64,000 nt of DNA from Mauremys mutica (taxonomy: Eukaryota > Chordata > Testudines > Geoemydidae). Positions 11,991-23,698 of the stretch are shown here, piece after piece; the stretch's first letter is position 1, and every line of letters begins with the position of its first letter. Location of the stretch: positions 27,541,340 to 27,605,339 of the forward strand of contig NC_059077.1 of the NCBI RefSeq assembly GCF_020497125.1, in the 5' to 3' direction. Made by a program: the position numbers and the translations under genes. The notes under the pieces are model-generated. The model was not told the origin of the DNA. It saw only the letters and a program-made list of their open reading frames with translations, and made no database searches.

Positions 11991-13039
11991 CTTCTTTAGT
12001 ATAGAAGTCATTATTGGTCAGTACAAAACAGTCATTTAAATTACTAGAGTCAAGAGGAACAGCACAAAAGTCTCATCGCAGACGACTAAGCTTGTCAATA
12101 TACACTGTTTAACTTTTGTAAAGCAACCACAGACAATACAGAGGAGGAGGAGGAAATTCATTTAACAGCTGGCAAGCTTCTGAATATTTTCAGCCAGGGA
12201 AATTTAGAAAATAATTTTTTGTACTTTTAGTATCTATGCACAGGCTCCGGAGTCCAGTGAGCTGGGACTTTTGGGGGCAGGGACGAGAGGAGAGTGCCAT
12301 AACTTTAGAGACATTATGTCACGTTGTGCAGATTGGACAGGAGGAAGTCATTAAAAGGTATCAAAAGACAAATGAAATCAAACTACTATTTGGTTTGCTG
12401 ATTGACACTATGTATTGAACAGATGTGATCATATCTGGAACTGATCATGATGATATAAAAATTCTTCCTAGTTGGAAATTATAACTGACTCATAACATCC
12501 ATAGGTATAAGGAATTTGAACAGTTCCTTCCAATATGATTTATCATGCACTTGTCAACATCAAAATTTCTCTGTCTTCATTTTGGCCTGTTACCTTAACA
12601 AATCTACTCATATGACTGAGATTCTAACATCTTTGCACCTGGTAGAAAAGTTATCTGATGGTCCTCATGCCATCACATCTAATTGTCAATATTCCTGATG
12701 ATGAGAGGATCTCTTACAACCATCACCTTTATTATATAGCAAACTGGGTTCCGTTCTATTGTAAAGATTAAACTTGGTGGGTGAGGAATCCACCTCCCCC
12801 TCCTTCCACTAGAAAGTGGGTTTTTAAGGACAATTGTCTGTCTGTGTTCTTTCTGTCCACTGTGACACTGGCTTCCATAACTGAAGGAAGGATGACATTT
12901 CTGAGGTAAGGTTTCTCTGGGGTACATTAATTGAAACAATGATAGATTTAAAAATACAATCTTTCTCTGTCTTTCTCATCCTCCCCTTTAGTGTCCCATG
13001 CTTCAAGGAAGTGTATTTGCATTCCCAGAGGCAGAATGT
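11991..13039. other. Intron sequence with no recognised feature
   Basis: AT-rich, unique-looking sequence. No repeat ends or conserved frames are seen. Confidence 0.5.
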
Positions 13040-13180
13040 GGAAGCACAGTTCAACGGACAGAGCTCAGGACTGGAAACCTGCCATTCCTTGAGTTCTAAT
13101 CCTTGTTCTACCACTGACTTGCTGTGTGGTCTTGGACTAGTCACCTATTCTTCAACTGCACTCTAAGGACCAGAAATCCC
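13040..13180 (+). repeat. MIR-type SINE fragment
   Basis: 'ccactgacttgctgtgtggtcttggactagtcacc' style sequence (13108-13145) matches the conserved MIR core: tRNA-derived SINE, CORE domain. It is decayed. Confidence 0.65.
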
Positions 13181-13319
13181 CAGGCTTGCTACAGGTTCTC
13201 TGTGATGCTCCAGTTTCCTTTCAAGAGCTTTGGGATGTATTATGTTCATGTAGTTAGATTAGTAACTGCAAGAGCCCTGAAGACAACTTCCTGCACATGG
13301 AAGGCTGCTGATCTGCACC

Positions 13320-13445
13320 CTTATAATCTGCATCACAATAGTGCCTAGAGGCCCCAACCGATATTGGGCCCCATTATATAGGTAAGTAACAGCTAGCAAG
13401 AGAATCTCTGCTCCAAAGAGCTTACAATTTAAACCGACAAAATTA
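13320..13445 (-). repeat. Tail of a MIR-like reptile SINE, minus strand
   Basis: 'caatagtgcctagaggcccc' and 'ccaaagagcttacaattt' are the reverse of the common tail '...agctctttggggcaggga...gtgcctagcac'. The same tail is seen forward at 36890-36955 and 44131-44205. Confidence 0.6.
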
Positions 13446-14695
13446 GACCATATTGCAATTTTCCTGCAACATATATTCTGCCACAGGCTGCCTCCAAGAA
13501 GGGTTAGGTGATGGAGTGGCAGCAGGTTAGTGCAGTGCTCACTGGTAGGCTTTTTAAGTTGCAAAGGAGAAGATGACACTCACTCTATCTTTCACTCAGA
13601 ACAAACTCTTTTTATATTGACTCACCCTATTTCCATCTCAATCTTTTCTCCCTCTCTCACACGCGCGCACACACACAGCTTCTCACTGCTCTGCCAACTT
13701 TTTATACCATTTTTCACTACAATCACTCAGTTCCCCCGCAATCAGTCTCGTCAAGGATTGGCTTTCGTTCCTACATTTACAGCTCTTAATCAGTCACTCC
13801 AATTTTATGTACTCAGCAGTGGTAACATGTTTTCATAATTCTCATTCCAAAATAGCTAGTCAGAAAGAAACTTGAAAAATAAAATGCTTACTCACTGGAT
13901 TTCCACTCAATCAAACTCCGTTTTAGCATGGAGTCACCCTGTGTATGTTTTTGTTGCTGACCTCTCAACTTTAGAAGTAATTGCAAATGACGCTTAGAGT
14001 GTCTGCAGCATACACAGTTAAAAAAATAAAGTGGTCAATTTCAACCATTAAGACATTAAGCTTTGATGTACTTACAGGTAGTCAAGCATTATTTAGATAT
14101 TCAAGAGTAGAGTGTACTGTATGTAACATCTAGCGTGCAGGCAAAAAGCTTCTGGTACTTTCATTAAGGAAATGGTCTTAGCTTTCTATAGTGAATTCTT
14201 TTAACAGGACAACTGGGAATATGCAGCCTAGTTATCAACATATTTATAGAATCCCTGGAGGGCTAAACTCCCCCATTTAAAAAATAATTGGACTCAATGG
14301 TGGAAAAAGGACCCTAAGGGAGAATGTATTTCAGTTTAGAAGTTGTTTCTTTAGTCCTCTAGGGATTTACTGAAATACTGGCAACCTACTGTTTCCTGGC
14401 TCCCAGCATTGTCCCGTCATTCATAAAAAGGGCAAGCATAGATGGACTTTGGTATGTCTCTCTCCCTTCACTGCCTCTCGGTAAATGCTTAGATCCTCTT
14501 GCTTAATGGGGGTCTGGTGACTGTCACTGACAATAGTTGTCCTGAAATGAAATACTTCTTCAAAGCAGTGCCAGGCTCCATCACATCCTCAGTCACGTTC
14601 TCAAGCCATAGCAAGGCACAAGTAGGATACACAGGTCTGACGGATTTTCTGACACTGTAACCTCCAAATCTTTTTCAGAGTCAGTCACTGCTTCC
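13446..14695. other. Intron sequence with no recognised feature
   Basis: Includes a short alternating CG/CA run ('acacgcgcgcacacacaca', 13659-13677). No repeat ends or conserved frames are seen. Confidence 0.5.
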
Positions 14696-15164
14696 CAGGA
14701 TAGGGTCTCCCCATGGGTGATGTGTGAACCCCCCCATTTGGGGAAGCTCACCCCCTAGCCTCAGCCCGCCCCTTCCACCCAAGGCCCCGCCCCTTCCCTG
14801 CTGGAGCCCCTGAGCTCCCCACCATGGCTGGAGGAGCCCTGCCCCAGCCAGCTCAAATCCCAGCTGCCCCGTCCTAGCCCTGGGCTGGATGGGCAGCCCC
14901 AACCCCAGAGTGTTGGGCGGCCCCAGCACTGGCCCAAGTCATGCCGAGTCCCAGGCAGGTGGAAGGCCCACCCTAGCCCCAGCCCCCACCCGCTTTAAGC
15001 GAGAGGCTGATAAGGGTGGCAAGAAGAGCAGGGACACCGTAGGGAAGAACAGGATGCAGGAGAGGGCCTTGGCATGGAGCATGGGCAGGGCTATGCCTGG
15101 CTGTTTGGGGAGGCTTAGCCTCCCTTGGCCTGTGATACTGGCTGCCCATGGGTCTCCTATCCTG
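14696..15164. mobile_element. hAT-like palindromic element
   Basis: The left end is CAGGATAGGGTCTCCCCATGG and the right end on the reverse strand is CAGGATAGGAGACCCATGG, matching in most positions. The interior is C/G-rich with no transposase. The flanking 8-mers (14688-14695 and 15165-15172) do not match, so the target duplication is lost or the ends are not exact. It lies just before the CR1 at 15178. Confidence 0.55.
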
Positions 15165-16628
15165 TAAATTTGGCCTACATTCTTTATTCCTAGATGTTAA
15201 AGTTAAAAATTACCTAGACAAATAGATGTCTTCAAGTCAGCAGGGCCTAATGAAATACATCCTAAAATACTCAAGTAGCTAACTGAGGAGATACCTGAAC
15301 CATTAACGATTACCTTCAAATACTCATGGGAGAGATGCCAGAGAACTGAAGAGGGCAAATACAGTGCCAATCTATAAAAAAGTAATAAGGACAACCTGGG
15401 GAATTACAGACCAGTCAACTTAAATTCAGTACTCAGAAAGATAATAGAGCAAATAATCAAGCAATCCATTTGCATATATCTAGAAGATAATAAGGTGGTA
15501 AACCACAGTCAGAATGGATTTGTCAAAAACAAAATCATGCCAAACCATCCTAATAGCTTTTTTGGACAGGTTAATACACCTTGTGGATAAGGGGGAAGCG
15601 GTAGATGTGATATACCTTGACTTTAGTAAGGCTTCTGATACTGTCTCACATGACTTTCTCATACACAATTTAGGGAAAAATTATGACTAGATGGAGCTCC
15701 TGTAGGGTGCATGTATAAACGGTTGGAAAATCATTCCCAGAGAGAAGTTATCAGTGGTCCATAATCAATCTGGAATTGAGTGGGGGCCTGCAGGGATCAG
15801 TTCTGGGTCTAGGTCTGTTCAATATCTTCATGAATGATTTAGATAAATGGCACAGAGAGCACACTGATAAAGTTTGCAGATGATGCTAAGCTGGGAGGGG
15901 TTGCTAGTGCTTTGGAGGATAGGACTAAAATTCAAAATGATCTGTACAAACTGGAGAAATGATCTGAAGTAAATAGGATGAAATTCAATAAGGACAAATG
16001 CAAAGTACTCCACTTAGGAAGGAACAGTCAGTTTCACACATACAAAATGGGAAATGACTGCCTAGGAAGGAGTACTGCGGAAATGGAAATAGGGTTATAG
16101 TGGATCACAAGCTAAATATAAGTCAATAGTATAACACAGTTGCAAAAAAGCGATCATCATTCCGGGACATATCAGCAGGAGTGTTGTAAATAATTATTTT
16201 GTTCTACACCCCACTGATAAGGCTTCTACTGGAGTATCATGTCCAGTTCTCGGTGCCACATTTCAGGAAAGATGTGGATAAATTGGATAAAGTCCAAAGA
16301 AGCGCAACAAAAATGATTAAAGGTCTAGAAAACATGACCTATGAGGGAAGACTGAAAAAATTGGGTTTTTTTAGTTTGGAGAAGAGAAGACTGAAGGGGG
16401 ACATGGTAACAGTTTTCAAGTACATAAAAGGAGGTTACAGAGAGGATGGTGAAACATTGTTCTCATTAACCTCTGAGGATAGGACAAGAAGCAATGGACT
16501 TAAACTGCAGCAAGGGAAGTTTAGATTGTACATTAGGAAAATCTCCCCAACTGTAAGAGCAGTTAAGCAGTGGAACAAATTTCTTAGAAAGGCTGTGGAA
16601 TCTACATCACTGGAGGTTTTTGAGAACA

Positions 16629-16958
16629 GGTTAGACCAGTGGTTCCCAAACTTGTTCCGTCACTGGTGGGCCGAGCCGGTTTGTGTACCTGCCACGTCCA
16701 CAGGTTTGGCTGATTACGGCTCCCAGTGGCCGCGGTTCGCTGCTCCAGGCCAATGGGGGCTGCGGGAAGCAGCACGGGCCGAGGGACGTACTGGCTGCCA
16801 CTTCCAGCAGCTCCCATTGGCCTGGAGCAGCGAACCGCAGCCACTGGGAGCCGCGATCGTCCAAACCTGCGGACGTGGCAGGTAAATAAACCGCCCCGCC
16901 CCGCCAGGGGCTTTCCCTGCACAAGCGGCGAACAAGTTTGGGAACCACTGTGCTAGAC
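16629..16958. mobile_element. hAT palindromic MITE inserted in CR1
   Basis: The element is 16637-16950 (314 bp), with ends CAGTGGTTCCCAAACTTG and CAAGTTTGGGAACCACTG, perfect inverted repeats of 18 bp. The flanks GGTTAGAC (16629-16636) and TGCTAGAC (16951-16958) are an 8-bp duplication with 2 mismatches. The interior is itself a long imperfect palindrome ('gcccccattggcctggagcagcg' arms), so the RNA would fold into one long hairpin. Confidence 0.9.
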
Positions 16959-17018
16959 AAATACCTGTCAGGAATGGTCTTGTTATTAGTTAGTCCTGCC
17001 TTGAGTGCAGGAAACTGG

Positions 17019-17252
17019 ACTAGATGCAGGGCTGGCTCCAGGCACCAGCGTAGCAAGCTGGTGCTTGGGGCGGCACATGGAAGGGGGCGGCATGTCCGGC
17101 TCTTCGGCGGCGGGTCCCTCACTCCCTCTCGGGGGAAGGACCAGCCGCCAAATTGCCGCCGAAGAAGCAGCGGTGGCAGAGTCACGATCACGGCTTTTTT
17201 TTTTTTGGCTGCTTGGGGCGGCAAAAACCCTGGAGCCGGCCCTGACTATATG
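17019..17252. mobile_element. Second hAT MITE inserted in the same CR1
   Basis: The element is 17027-17244 (218 bp), with ends CAGGGCTGGCTCCAGG and CCTGGAGCCGGCCCTG (one mismatch). The flanks ACTAGATG (17019-17026) and ACTATATG (17245-17252) are an 8-bp duplication with one mismatch. CR1 sequence resumes directly after it ('acctattgaggtcccttcc'). Confidence 0.9.
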
Positions 17253-17297
17253 ACCTATTGAGGTCCCTTCCAGTCCTGCCCTTCTATGATTCTATGT

Positions 17298-18840
17298 ACA
17301 CATTTACATTTATCCATATTAAAATGTGTATTGTTTGCTTGCACTCAGCTTACCAAGCAATCCAGCCCACTCCTAATCAGTGACCTGTCCTCTTGATTAT
17401 TTATCACTCCCCTATCATCTGCAAACTTCATCAGTGACGATTTTATATTTTCTTCCAGGTCCTTGATAAAGATGTTAAACAGTATAGGGCCAAGAAGTGA
17501 TCCCTGTGGGACCCCGTTGGAAACAGACCCGCTTGATGATTCACAATTACAGTTTGAGACCCAGAAGTTAGCCAGCTTCTAATCTATTTAATGTATGCCA
17601 TGTTAATTTCATATTGTTCTAGTTTTTTAACCAAAATATCATGCGAGACCAAGTCAGACACCTCACAGAAGTCAGAATCAAGTTAGTTTGGCAGGATCTG
17701 TTTTCCATAAACCCATGTTGATTAATTACATTACTCTCCTTTAATCAATCAAGTCCCATATCAGCCATTCCATTATCGTGCCTGGGATCGAAGTCAGACT
17801 GCCAGGACTATACATTACCCTTTTTAAATACTGGCAGAACATGAACTTTCTTCCAGTCTTCTGGAACTTCCCCAGTATTCCAAGACTTATTGAATAATCA
17901 ACACTAATGGCCCAGTAAGCTCACCAGTGAGGTCTTTTAAAACTCTGGGATGCAAGTTATCTGGACCTGCTGATTTTAAAATGTCTAACTTTAGTAGCTG
18001 CTGTTGAACAGCCTCTTGAAATACTAATGAAATGGTAAGAGTGTTATCATTATCATCAGCCATGACTACCTCATCTGTTATCCCCCAAATTCAGAATATT
18101 TATGCAATACTTTGAGCTTTTCTACATTATTATTTATAATCCTACTATTTCCATCTAGTAGTGGACCAATACCATTGTTAGGATTCTTTTTGCTCTTAAT
18201 ATACTTTAAAAAAATCTCCTTATTGTCCTCAACTCTAAAGGCTATAGATTTCTCCTCCTGTCACTTTCTTCTGTTATCAGTTTTCTTCAATTCCTTGCTT
18301 CTGATTTATATTCATTACTGTTAACTTCCCTTTTCTTCTATTTATTATCCATATATTTTAATTTTTTTATAACTATTTTCACTTCCTCGCTAAACCAGGT
18401 CATTTTTTTAACAATATGGCTGTCTTCCTTGATTGTGGCTTTTTGGGCTTCTAGTAAAGTGTTCTTAAACAATTCCCAATTATCATTCACATTTTTCTGA
18501 CTTGCATCTGAAGAAGTGGGTATTCACCCACGAAAGCTCATGCTGCAAAACGTCTGTTAGTCTATAAGGTGCCACAGGATCCTTTGCTGCTTTTACAGAT
18601 CCAGACTAACACGGCTACCCCTCTGATATTTTTCTGATTACGTTCTTTCTCCCAGTTGACTTGGCTCATAATTGTTTTCAGCTTTGTGAAACTGACTCCT
18701 TTAAGGCACCTAATATATAGACTTTATTCTGTTTGTACATTATAAATATGATCCAGTCACAATCACTTGTACCTAAGCTACTATTAATTTTTAGTTCTGT
18801 GATCAGTTCTCCTCTTTATTAGTCTAAGTTACAGCTGCCT
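17298..18840 (-). mobile_element. CR1-type LINE fragment, minus strand, with a nested insert
   Basis: On the minus strand the sequence reads a LINE reverse transcriptase. A segment like NTGEVPEDWKKVHVLPVFKK lies near 17820-17890. The stretch ending in [12 protein letters not shown] lies near 17450-17500, followed by the FADD active site (RC of 17414-17425). Upstream sequence out to about 18840 looks like the linker before the RT. The 3' end is missing where it abuts the tail of the plus-strand CR1 at 17297. Many stops are present. A 127-bp insert with its own target duplication splits it at 18501-18627. Confidence 0.75.
18491..18637 (+). mobile_element. Penelope-like element tail or derived SINE, with 10-bp target duplication
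   Basis: The insert is 18501-18627 (127 bp). ATTTTTCTGA is present exactly at 18491-18500 and 18628-18637, a target-site duplication. The insert contains CTGAAGAAGTGGGTATTCAC, then CCACGAAAGC: a CUGANGA box, a perfect 6-bp stem (GTGGGT/ACCCAC) with an ATTC loop, then GAAA, which together are hammerhead-ribozyme-like. It then has the reptile-wide segments 'gttagtctataaggtgccac' and 'cagatccagactaacacgg'. Penelope-like retroelements are known to carry hammerhead motifs in their terminal repeats, which supports the assignment. There is no reverse transcriptase here. Confidence 0.7.
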
Positions 18841-19839
18841 GCAAGAGCTGCCCTGCGGCTGCATGCAGTACTACCAGGAATCTCCTTATCCATGACTGCT
18901 GCAGACCTGCCCCCAAACTCCCCTACAGGGGATGGTTAATGAAATGTATATTTGAGATACACCCCACACTTAAATTACCTAAAAAGTGTGTGGGTGCATG
19001 CGTGCAAGAGAGACAGATTGGGGGGAGTGTCTTTAGGTCTGTCCCAATTCCTACTGCAGAAACAAAGTTCAGTTACTTGTTTCAAGGTTACCTTTGTAAG
19101 GAAGAAGGCTAGAAACTTCCTTTTTAAACAAGTTAATAAATAAAAGCAAGCAAGTTGAGATTCTCCTTTGTATTTATAGCTCTCCAAATAGGGTGCAAGT
19201 GCTACAGCTATGGGTTTCATGAGGCCAACTGCACTGCTGAGGCAATTTAAAAAAAAAAAGGCAATATAAACACATACAGCCCTCCTGACAGCAGGTTTCC
19301 CCTTCTTTGACAATTTTGTTAGTCTCTTGTAATTATTTGTGTAGGAGGAAGTGTTGCAATGTTTTCTATGAAATTTTACAAAGTTAAAAAGACATCACTG
19401 AGTGTAGAAACCCTTCCACCTCTTCCCAGTCAACCCACCACCCCCAGACAGCTTTCAGTTTAGAACTTGTACAGATAAATGAAAGCATGATGGGAGATTA
19501 TTTCAAAGGCAAGCCCTTTTTGGGTGCTTCAGCACAGAATGGTTAATTTCACCAAATGTGAAACCCTATTTAAGAACCCTATTCTACATTCTTTACTCAG
19601 GCGAATGTCCTTTAACTTCAGTTAACTGACCAAGGACAGCAGGATTAGGCCTTAACACAGAATCAATGTGGAACTGACTAATCAGCATGTTGAATCAGCT
19701 CATTAGAGACTGCATGCTGTGCTAGTACATTAACAAAGCAGGTGCTCCTTATGAGGGAACAAGATAAACTCCTCTGGGAATTAGGCTTCTAATTCCTATT
19801 TATGCCACTGAAAAGTGCCCCACACTTGTTAAAGACAAG
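18841..19839. other. Intron sequence with no recognised feature
   Basis: No repeat ends or conserved frames are recognised. Confidence 0.5.
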
Positions 19840-20385
19840 TAGATTTTCCATGAAGGACTGCAAGCTGAAGTTAGAAAAATTCAGATTAGAAATAATGCTC
19901 AAATTTCTAACACAGTAGTTAACCATTGGAATGATTTACAGTAGAACCTCAATTACAAACACCTCGGGAATGGAGGTTGTTCATGACTCTGAACAAAACA
20001 TTACGGTGGTTCTTTCAAAAGTCTACAACTGAACATTGACTTAATACTGCTTTGAATCTGTGTGTTCGTGTGCACGTGTCCTGAGTGCATACTTCTGGTT
20101 CCAAATGAGGTATGTGGTTGACCGGTCAGTTTGTAACTCTGGTGTTTGTAACTCCGAGGTTCTATTGTACCAATGGATGTGGTGGATTCTCCTTCACCAG
20201 AATCCTTTAAATTAAGATGGTCTATCTTTCGAAAAGATGATCTAGTGTCAATCAAAAGTCATGGGCTTGATACAGGAAATTACTGGTTGAAATTCCATCG
20301 CTTGTGTTATGAGGGTCAGATAGGAGATCATAATGGCCCCTTCTGGCCTAAAATATCAACATTTCAGCACAGCATATGAAGATTT
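19840..20385 (+). mobile_element. CR1-type LINE 3' end split by a Tigger-like MITE
   Basis: Upstream of 19938 the plus strand reads ISNTVVNHWNDL, the conserved end of a CR1-type protein. After the insertion (19939-20167) it resumes at 20170 with 'ccaatggatgtggtggat' in the same frame. The 3' untranslated phrase 'ataatggccccttctggcct' follows at 20331-20350. The pieces on each side are therefore one element. Confidence 0.75.
19937..20169. mobile_element. Tc1/mariner (Tigger-like) MITE
   Basis: The element is 19939-20167 (229 bp). Its ends are CAGTAGAACCTC and, read on the reverse strand from the right, CAATAGAACCTC. It is flanked by TA on both sides (19937-19938, 20168-20169), the target duplication of the Tc1/mariner superfamily. 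The inner bases 'gtttgtaactccgag' also mirror the left side. No transposase. Confidence 0.85.
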
Positions 20386-20989
20386 AACTGAATGTTTGAT
20401 ATGAAAATTAAAGTGCATCACATTCCTTAATACTTTTTTCAGTGCATTACAGATTACCCAGATCTGAATTTAGGGGCCCAAATACAAATCTCCTTCAAAA
20501 TTAACCACAAGGGGCCAGATCCTCAGCAGGCACAAATCAGCATAGCTCCTTTAATGAGGATCTTTCCCAAATCTTTGCAAACCTTGTGGCATGCATCCTT
20601 TTTGGGAAGAGGAAACAAACCTGAACTTATTTTTCCTTTCCCTGTTAAAGCTCAATGCTGCTTGTTTAGATGCATCAGGGGGAAAAAAAATCTTTATCAG
20701 ATCTGACAGTCTGGTTAAGTAGTAGTCTCACACAGCAAAGTACCATATTAGTTATTTTCTCTTCTCTTAGTTCAAGGAATGGCATATAAAATGTGACTGT
20801 CTGTGGCAGGGAAAAAATAGCAAGGAAGATATCCACTAGTAAGCATAAAATTCATGAGCCAGCAACCATTTAGGGTATGCTTTACTGTAGCACCAGAGCA
20901 TCCAGGCCAAAAATATCATCAGCACCCATGTTATACTTCTTGGGGCAATCAGCAGTGCTTGAGTTTTGAGCTTATACCTTCGAGGGTAG
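20386..20989. other. Intron sequence with no recognised feature
   Basis: No repeat ends or conserved frames are recognised. Confidence 0.5.
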
Positions 20990-21667
20990 CATTAAGCCAG
21001 GGGTCTCAAACTCAAATGACCACCAGGGCCTCATGAGAGCTAGTTCATTGGCCCAAGGGCTGCATCACTGATACCCCTCCCTCGCTGCCCCCAGCCATGC
21101 CCCCATTCCAGCCCTTCCATGAGGCCCCGCCTCTTCCAACCCCTTCCCTGCCCCCATTCCAACCCCTTTCCTGAACTCCCCACCCCAACTCCGCCCCCTC
21201 CCTGCCCCCAGAGGGTTCATGAGGGGTGTGGCGGGGGCTCAGGGCAGGAGCTGAGGTGCAGCAGGGGGTTGGGGTGCAGGCAAGGGGCGCAGGGTGCAGC
21301 AGGGGTGTGGGGTGCAGCAGGGGGCTCAGGGCAGGGGATTGTGGTGTGGGTTTCAGCAGGGGGCTCAGGGCAGGGAGTTGGGCTGCAGGAGGGATGTGGG
21401 ATGCGGCAGGCGGCTCAGGGCGGGGGTTGGGGTGCAGCAGGGGGTTCGGGTTCAGGCAGGGGGCTCAGGGCAGGGGATTGGGGTGCAGAAGGGGTGTGAT
21501 GCCAGCCGCTTCAGGAAGCAGCATGGGGTTTGAGGAGGGCAATCCCGCGGGTGTAGTTTGCCCACCCCTCACCTGGAGGTAGGCTGGGGGTGGGGTGGGC
21601 GCGGGCCACTTGGTGGGCCACAGGAAAAAGCCCTGTGGGCCGCCTGTTTGAGACCCCTGCATTAAGC
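20990..21667. mobile_element. hAT element with exact 8-bp target duplication and G-rich minisatellite core
   Basis: The element is 20998-21659, with ends CAGGGGTCTCAAACTC and GTTTGAGACCCCTG. CATTAAGC is present exactly at 20990-20997 and 21660-21667. The core from about 21220 to 21500 is a decayed tandem array of units like 'caggggcagggggctcagg', which opens three G-rich frames. No transposase. Confidence 0.92.
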
Positions 21668-22925
21668 TATGATGACCCAAAATGGCTTTGTTCTGCTAAG
21701 CATAAGAAATGGCATCTCCCCAATCCTAGTGCCTTCCTATCATAATTCTTGTTCAGAACCCTGATACTACCCCGACAAGACAGCCTCGAAGGGCAGTATG
21801 TCATGTGATAGAATTTTCTTCTTAAAGCCTCTATTGATTTATTACTATCCTCCCTTCTTCACACAGATACACATAAAACCTTATTTATGATATGACCCAG
21901 GATGACTTAGCCTTTGTACTCTTAAAAATATCAAATCAAAGACACTCCCTTAGCCCTGAGCTGCTATTTGTTTGATTTCCTTTCATGAATAGCAACAGTC
22001 CTTACTAATGTTTGTACTATGGAGAGAAGTTTCCCTGAAAATACATTGCTTCTGATTATATGGTTTCCTCACAAAACTTCCTTTCTTGCCAATTACTGGA
22101 TCTATTGTTGCAAAGGGACATTTTGCATCCATGGATTATGCATCCCTCTATTACAGACAGTACAGTCCTTTCCTAATCCAGGGCTCTCTTAGATGTATAT
22201 TTTTAGCTTCACTATGGACTTTATTGAATTAGGCCTCTTTCCTTTTCTACCACTGTAACATATTCTATTAAATCTTTAAATGACCTTAAGGATATAACTC
22301 ACATTGCTCCCTAGTACAATACAGTACCAATATTATGCTGTGGACTACAGTACAGTGGGCACTTTTAAGAGCTGGATATGTGATTGCCACAGTAACTTTA
22401 AACTAACATATTTTACATTCTGAATAAAGGGAATATGGCAAATACTCTTATAAACTGACCTCTATGGTGTTTTTTTTTAAGCACAATGCACAATTTCAAA
22501 TAGATAAATGAAATGATTTTTTAAAATAAAGCTAGATTAAATGTATTCACATTTTTGGTAGAACCACATGTTCTCTAATTGACTTTCAGTGGAGCAGCTG
22601 CAGGTACTCTAGAACCTCTGAAAATTATGCTTAGTGTTCTGGTGGGCTTAAATTAAATCTGAGATTTACACACCCACTTAATATGGATAGTAGCTTTATT
22701 TTTTTTTAAGCTAGTTCAAATCCCTTGTAAAAAAGATGAGGGTTGCAGAGTTCAGGATGACAACTGGCCAATAATGAACCCAAGCAGAAGCTGTTAAGTT
22801 TTCACATTTTTATCCGTTAGATTGCCTACCATCTTTTTTATCTAGGTTGCATGGATGGATTAAATGAGGTTGTATGAAAAGCCAGTCAAAGAGAGATTTG
22901 ATCCATTAAAAGTGGATTTTCCATG
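21668..22925. other. AT-rich intron sequence with no recognised feature
   Basis: Low GC, with several homopolymer runs. No repeat ends or conserved frames are seen. Confidence 0.5.
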
Positions 22926-23215
22926 ACTCTTAGTGTATCTCCACACTGCAATTGAGGCAGGTGATTGTAGCATGTGTTAACGTATCCAAGACAGCTTTAA
23001 CCTAATTAGCTCCTGTACTGATAGCAGTGAAGCCCCAACAGAATGGGCTTCCTAAAGGTGTAAGCCCATTAGGGACCCTGAGTGATTACTTGGGTGGGTC
23101 CTTCACCGCTATTAGTACATGAGCTTGCTAGGTTAACACTATCTTGGGTAGGTCTGCATGTGCTGACATCACACACCCCAACTGCAGTGAAAATATACCA
23201 TTTATGTCTTTGTAA
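22926..23215. repeat. Palindromic MITE remnant
   Basis: Left 'agtgtatctccacactgcaa' and right (reverse strand) 'ggtatattttcactgcag' are imperfect inverted ends. The internal 'acactatcttgggtaggtct' also fits the reptile MITE type with 'tctacact' ends. Heavily decayed. Confidence 0.45.
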
Positions 23216-23698
23216 GAAAGCCACTGCAGTCTGAAATTCATCTCCAGGAGATTTTTAAAGGTAAGATTTTTAGATTGTTTGTATAAGCTTCAAACTTCTG
23301 CAAGGAAGCCTTCGATGCAAAGAATAAGGATTCCTGCAGCACCTTAATGCGCGTACTGAGTCTGACCACTGGTGTATCAGTGCCTGGGGATAGAGTTCTC
23401 TATTACTAGGAAGAGACATACGCTAGATTTCTATGTGCATTTTCTCAGTCACTGAGCCAGTAAGGGCAAATCCAAGTAGTTCACTTGATCCTTGTGAAAG
23501 GAAATCGGGAGATCAAGTAGGGAACATGTTATAGATAGGGTCCTACCAATTCACATCCATTTTGGTAAGTTTCACTATCATAGGATTTAAAAACTTTTAC
23601 ATTCCATGATTTCAGATATTTAAATCTGAAATATCACGGTGTTGTAACTGTGGGGGTCCCGATTCTAAAGGAGATTTGAGGGGATGGTCACAAAGATA

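Larger units (their letters stand above)
15178..17297 (+). mobile_element. CR1 LINE, plus strand, interrupted by two hAT elements
   Basis: Decayed CR1 reverse transcriptase reads along the plus strand. 'aatgatttagataaatgg' precedes an RT active-site FADD at 15873-15884, and the C-terminal part lies in the frame from 16199 (LIRLLLEYHVQFSVPHFRKD, then GLENMTYEGRLKKLGFFSLE). The element ends in the CR1 tail TTCTATGATTCTATG at 17281-17295. Two hAT elements sit inside its 3' part (16637-16950 and 17027-17244), and outside them the CR1 sequence is continuous. Frame shifts and stops make it a pseudogene. Confidence 0.9.

Noticed and set aside
13040..13180. tRNA gene suggested by tRNA-like SINE sequence
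   Set aside because: It is a MIR-type SINE core; no cloverleaf with an anticodon loop could be drawn.
17160..17250. Poly-T run as a LINE or SINE tail
   Set aside because: The T run at about 17196-17207 is internal to the hAT MITE 17027-17244 and has no target duplication of its own.
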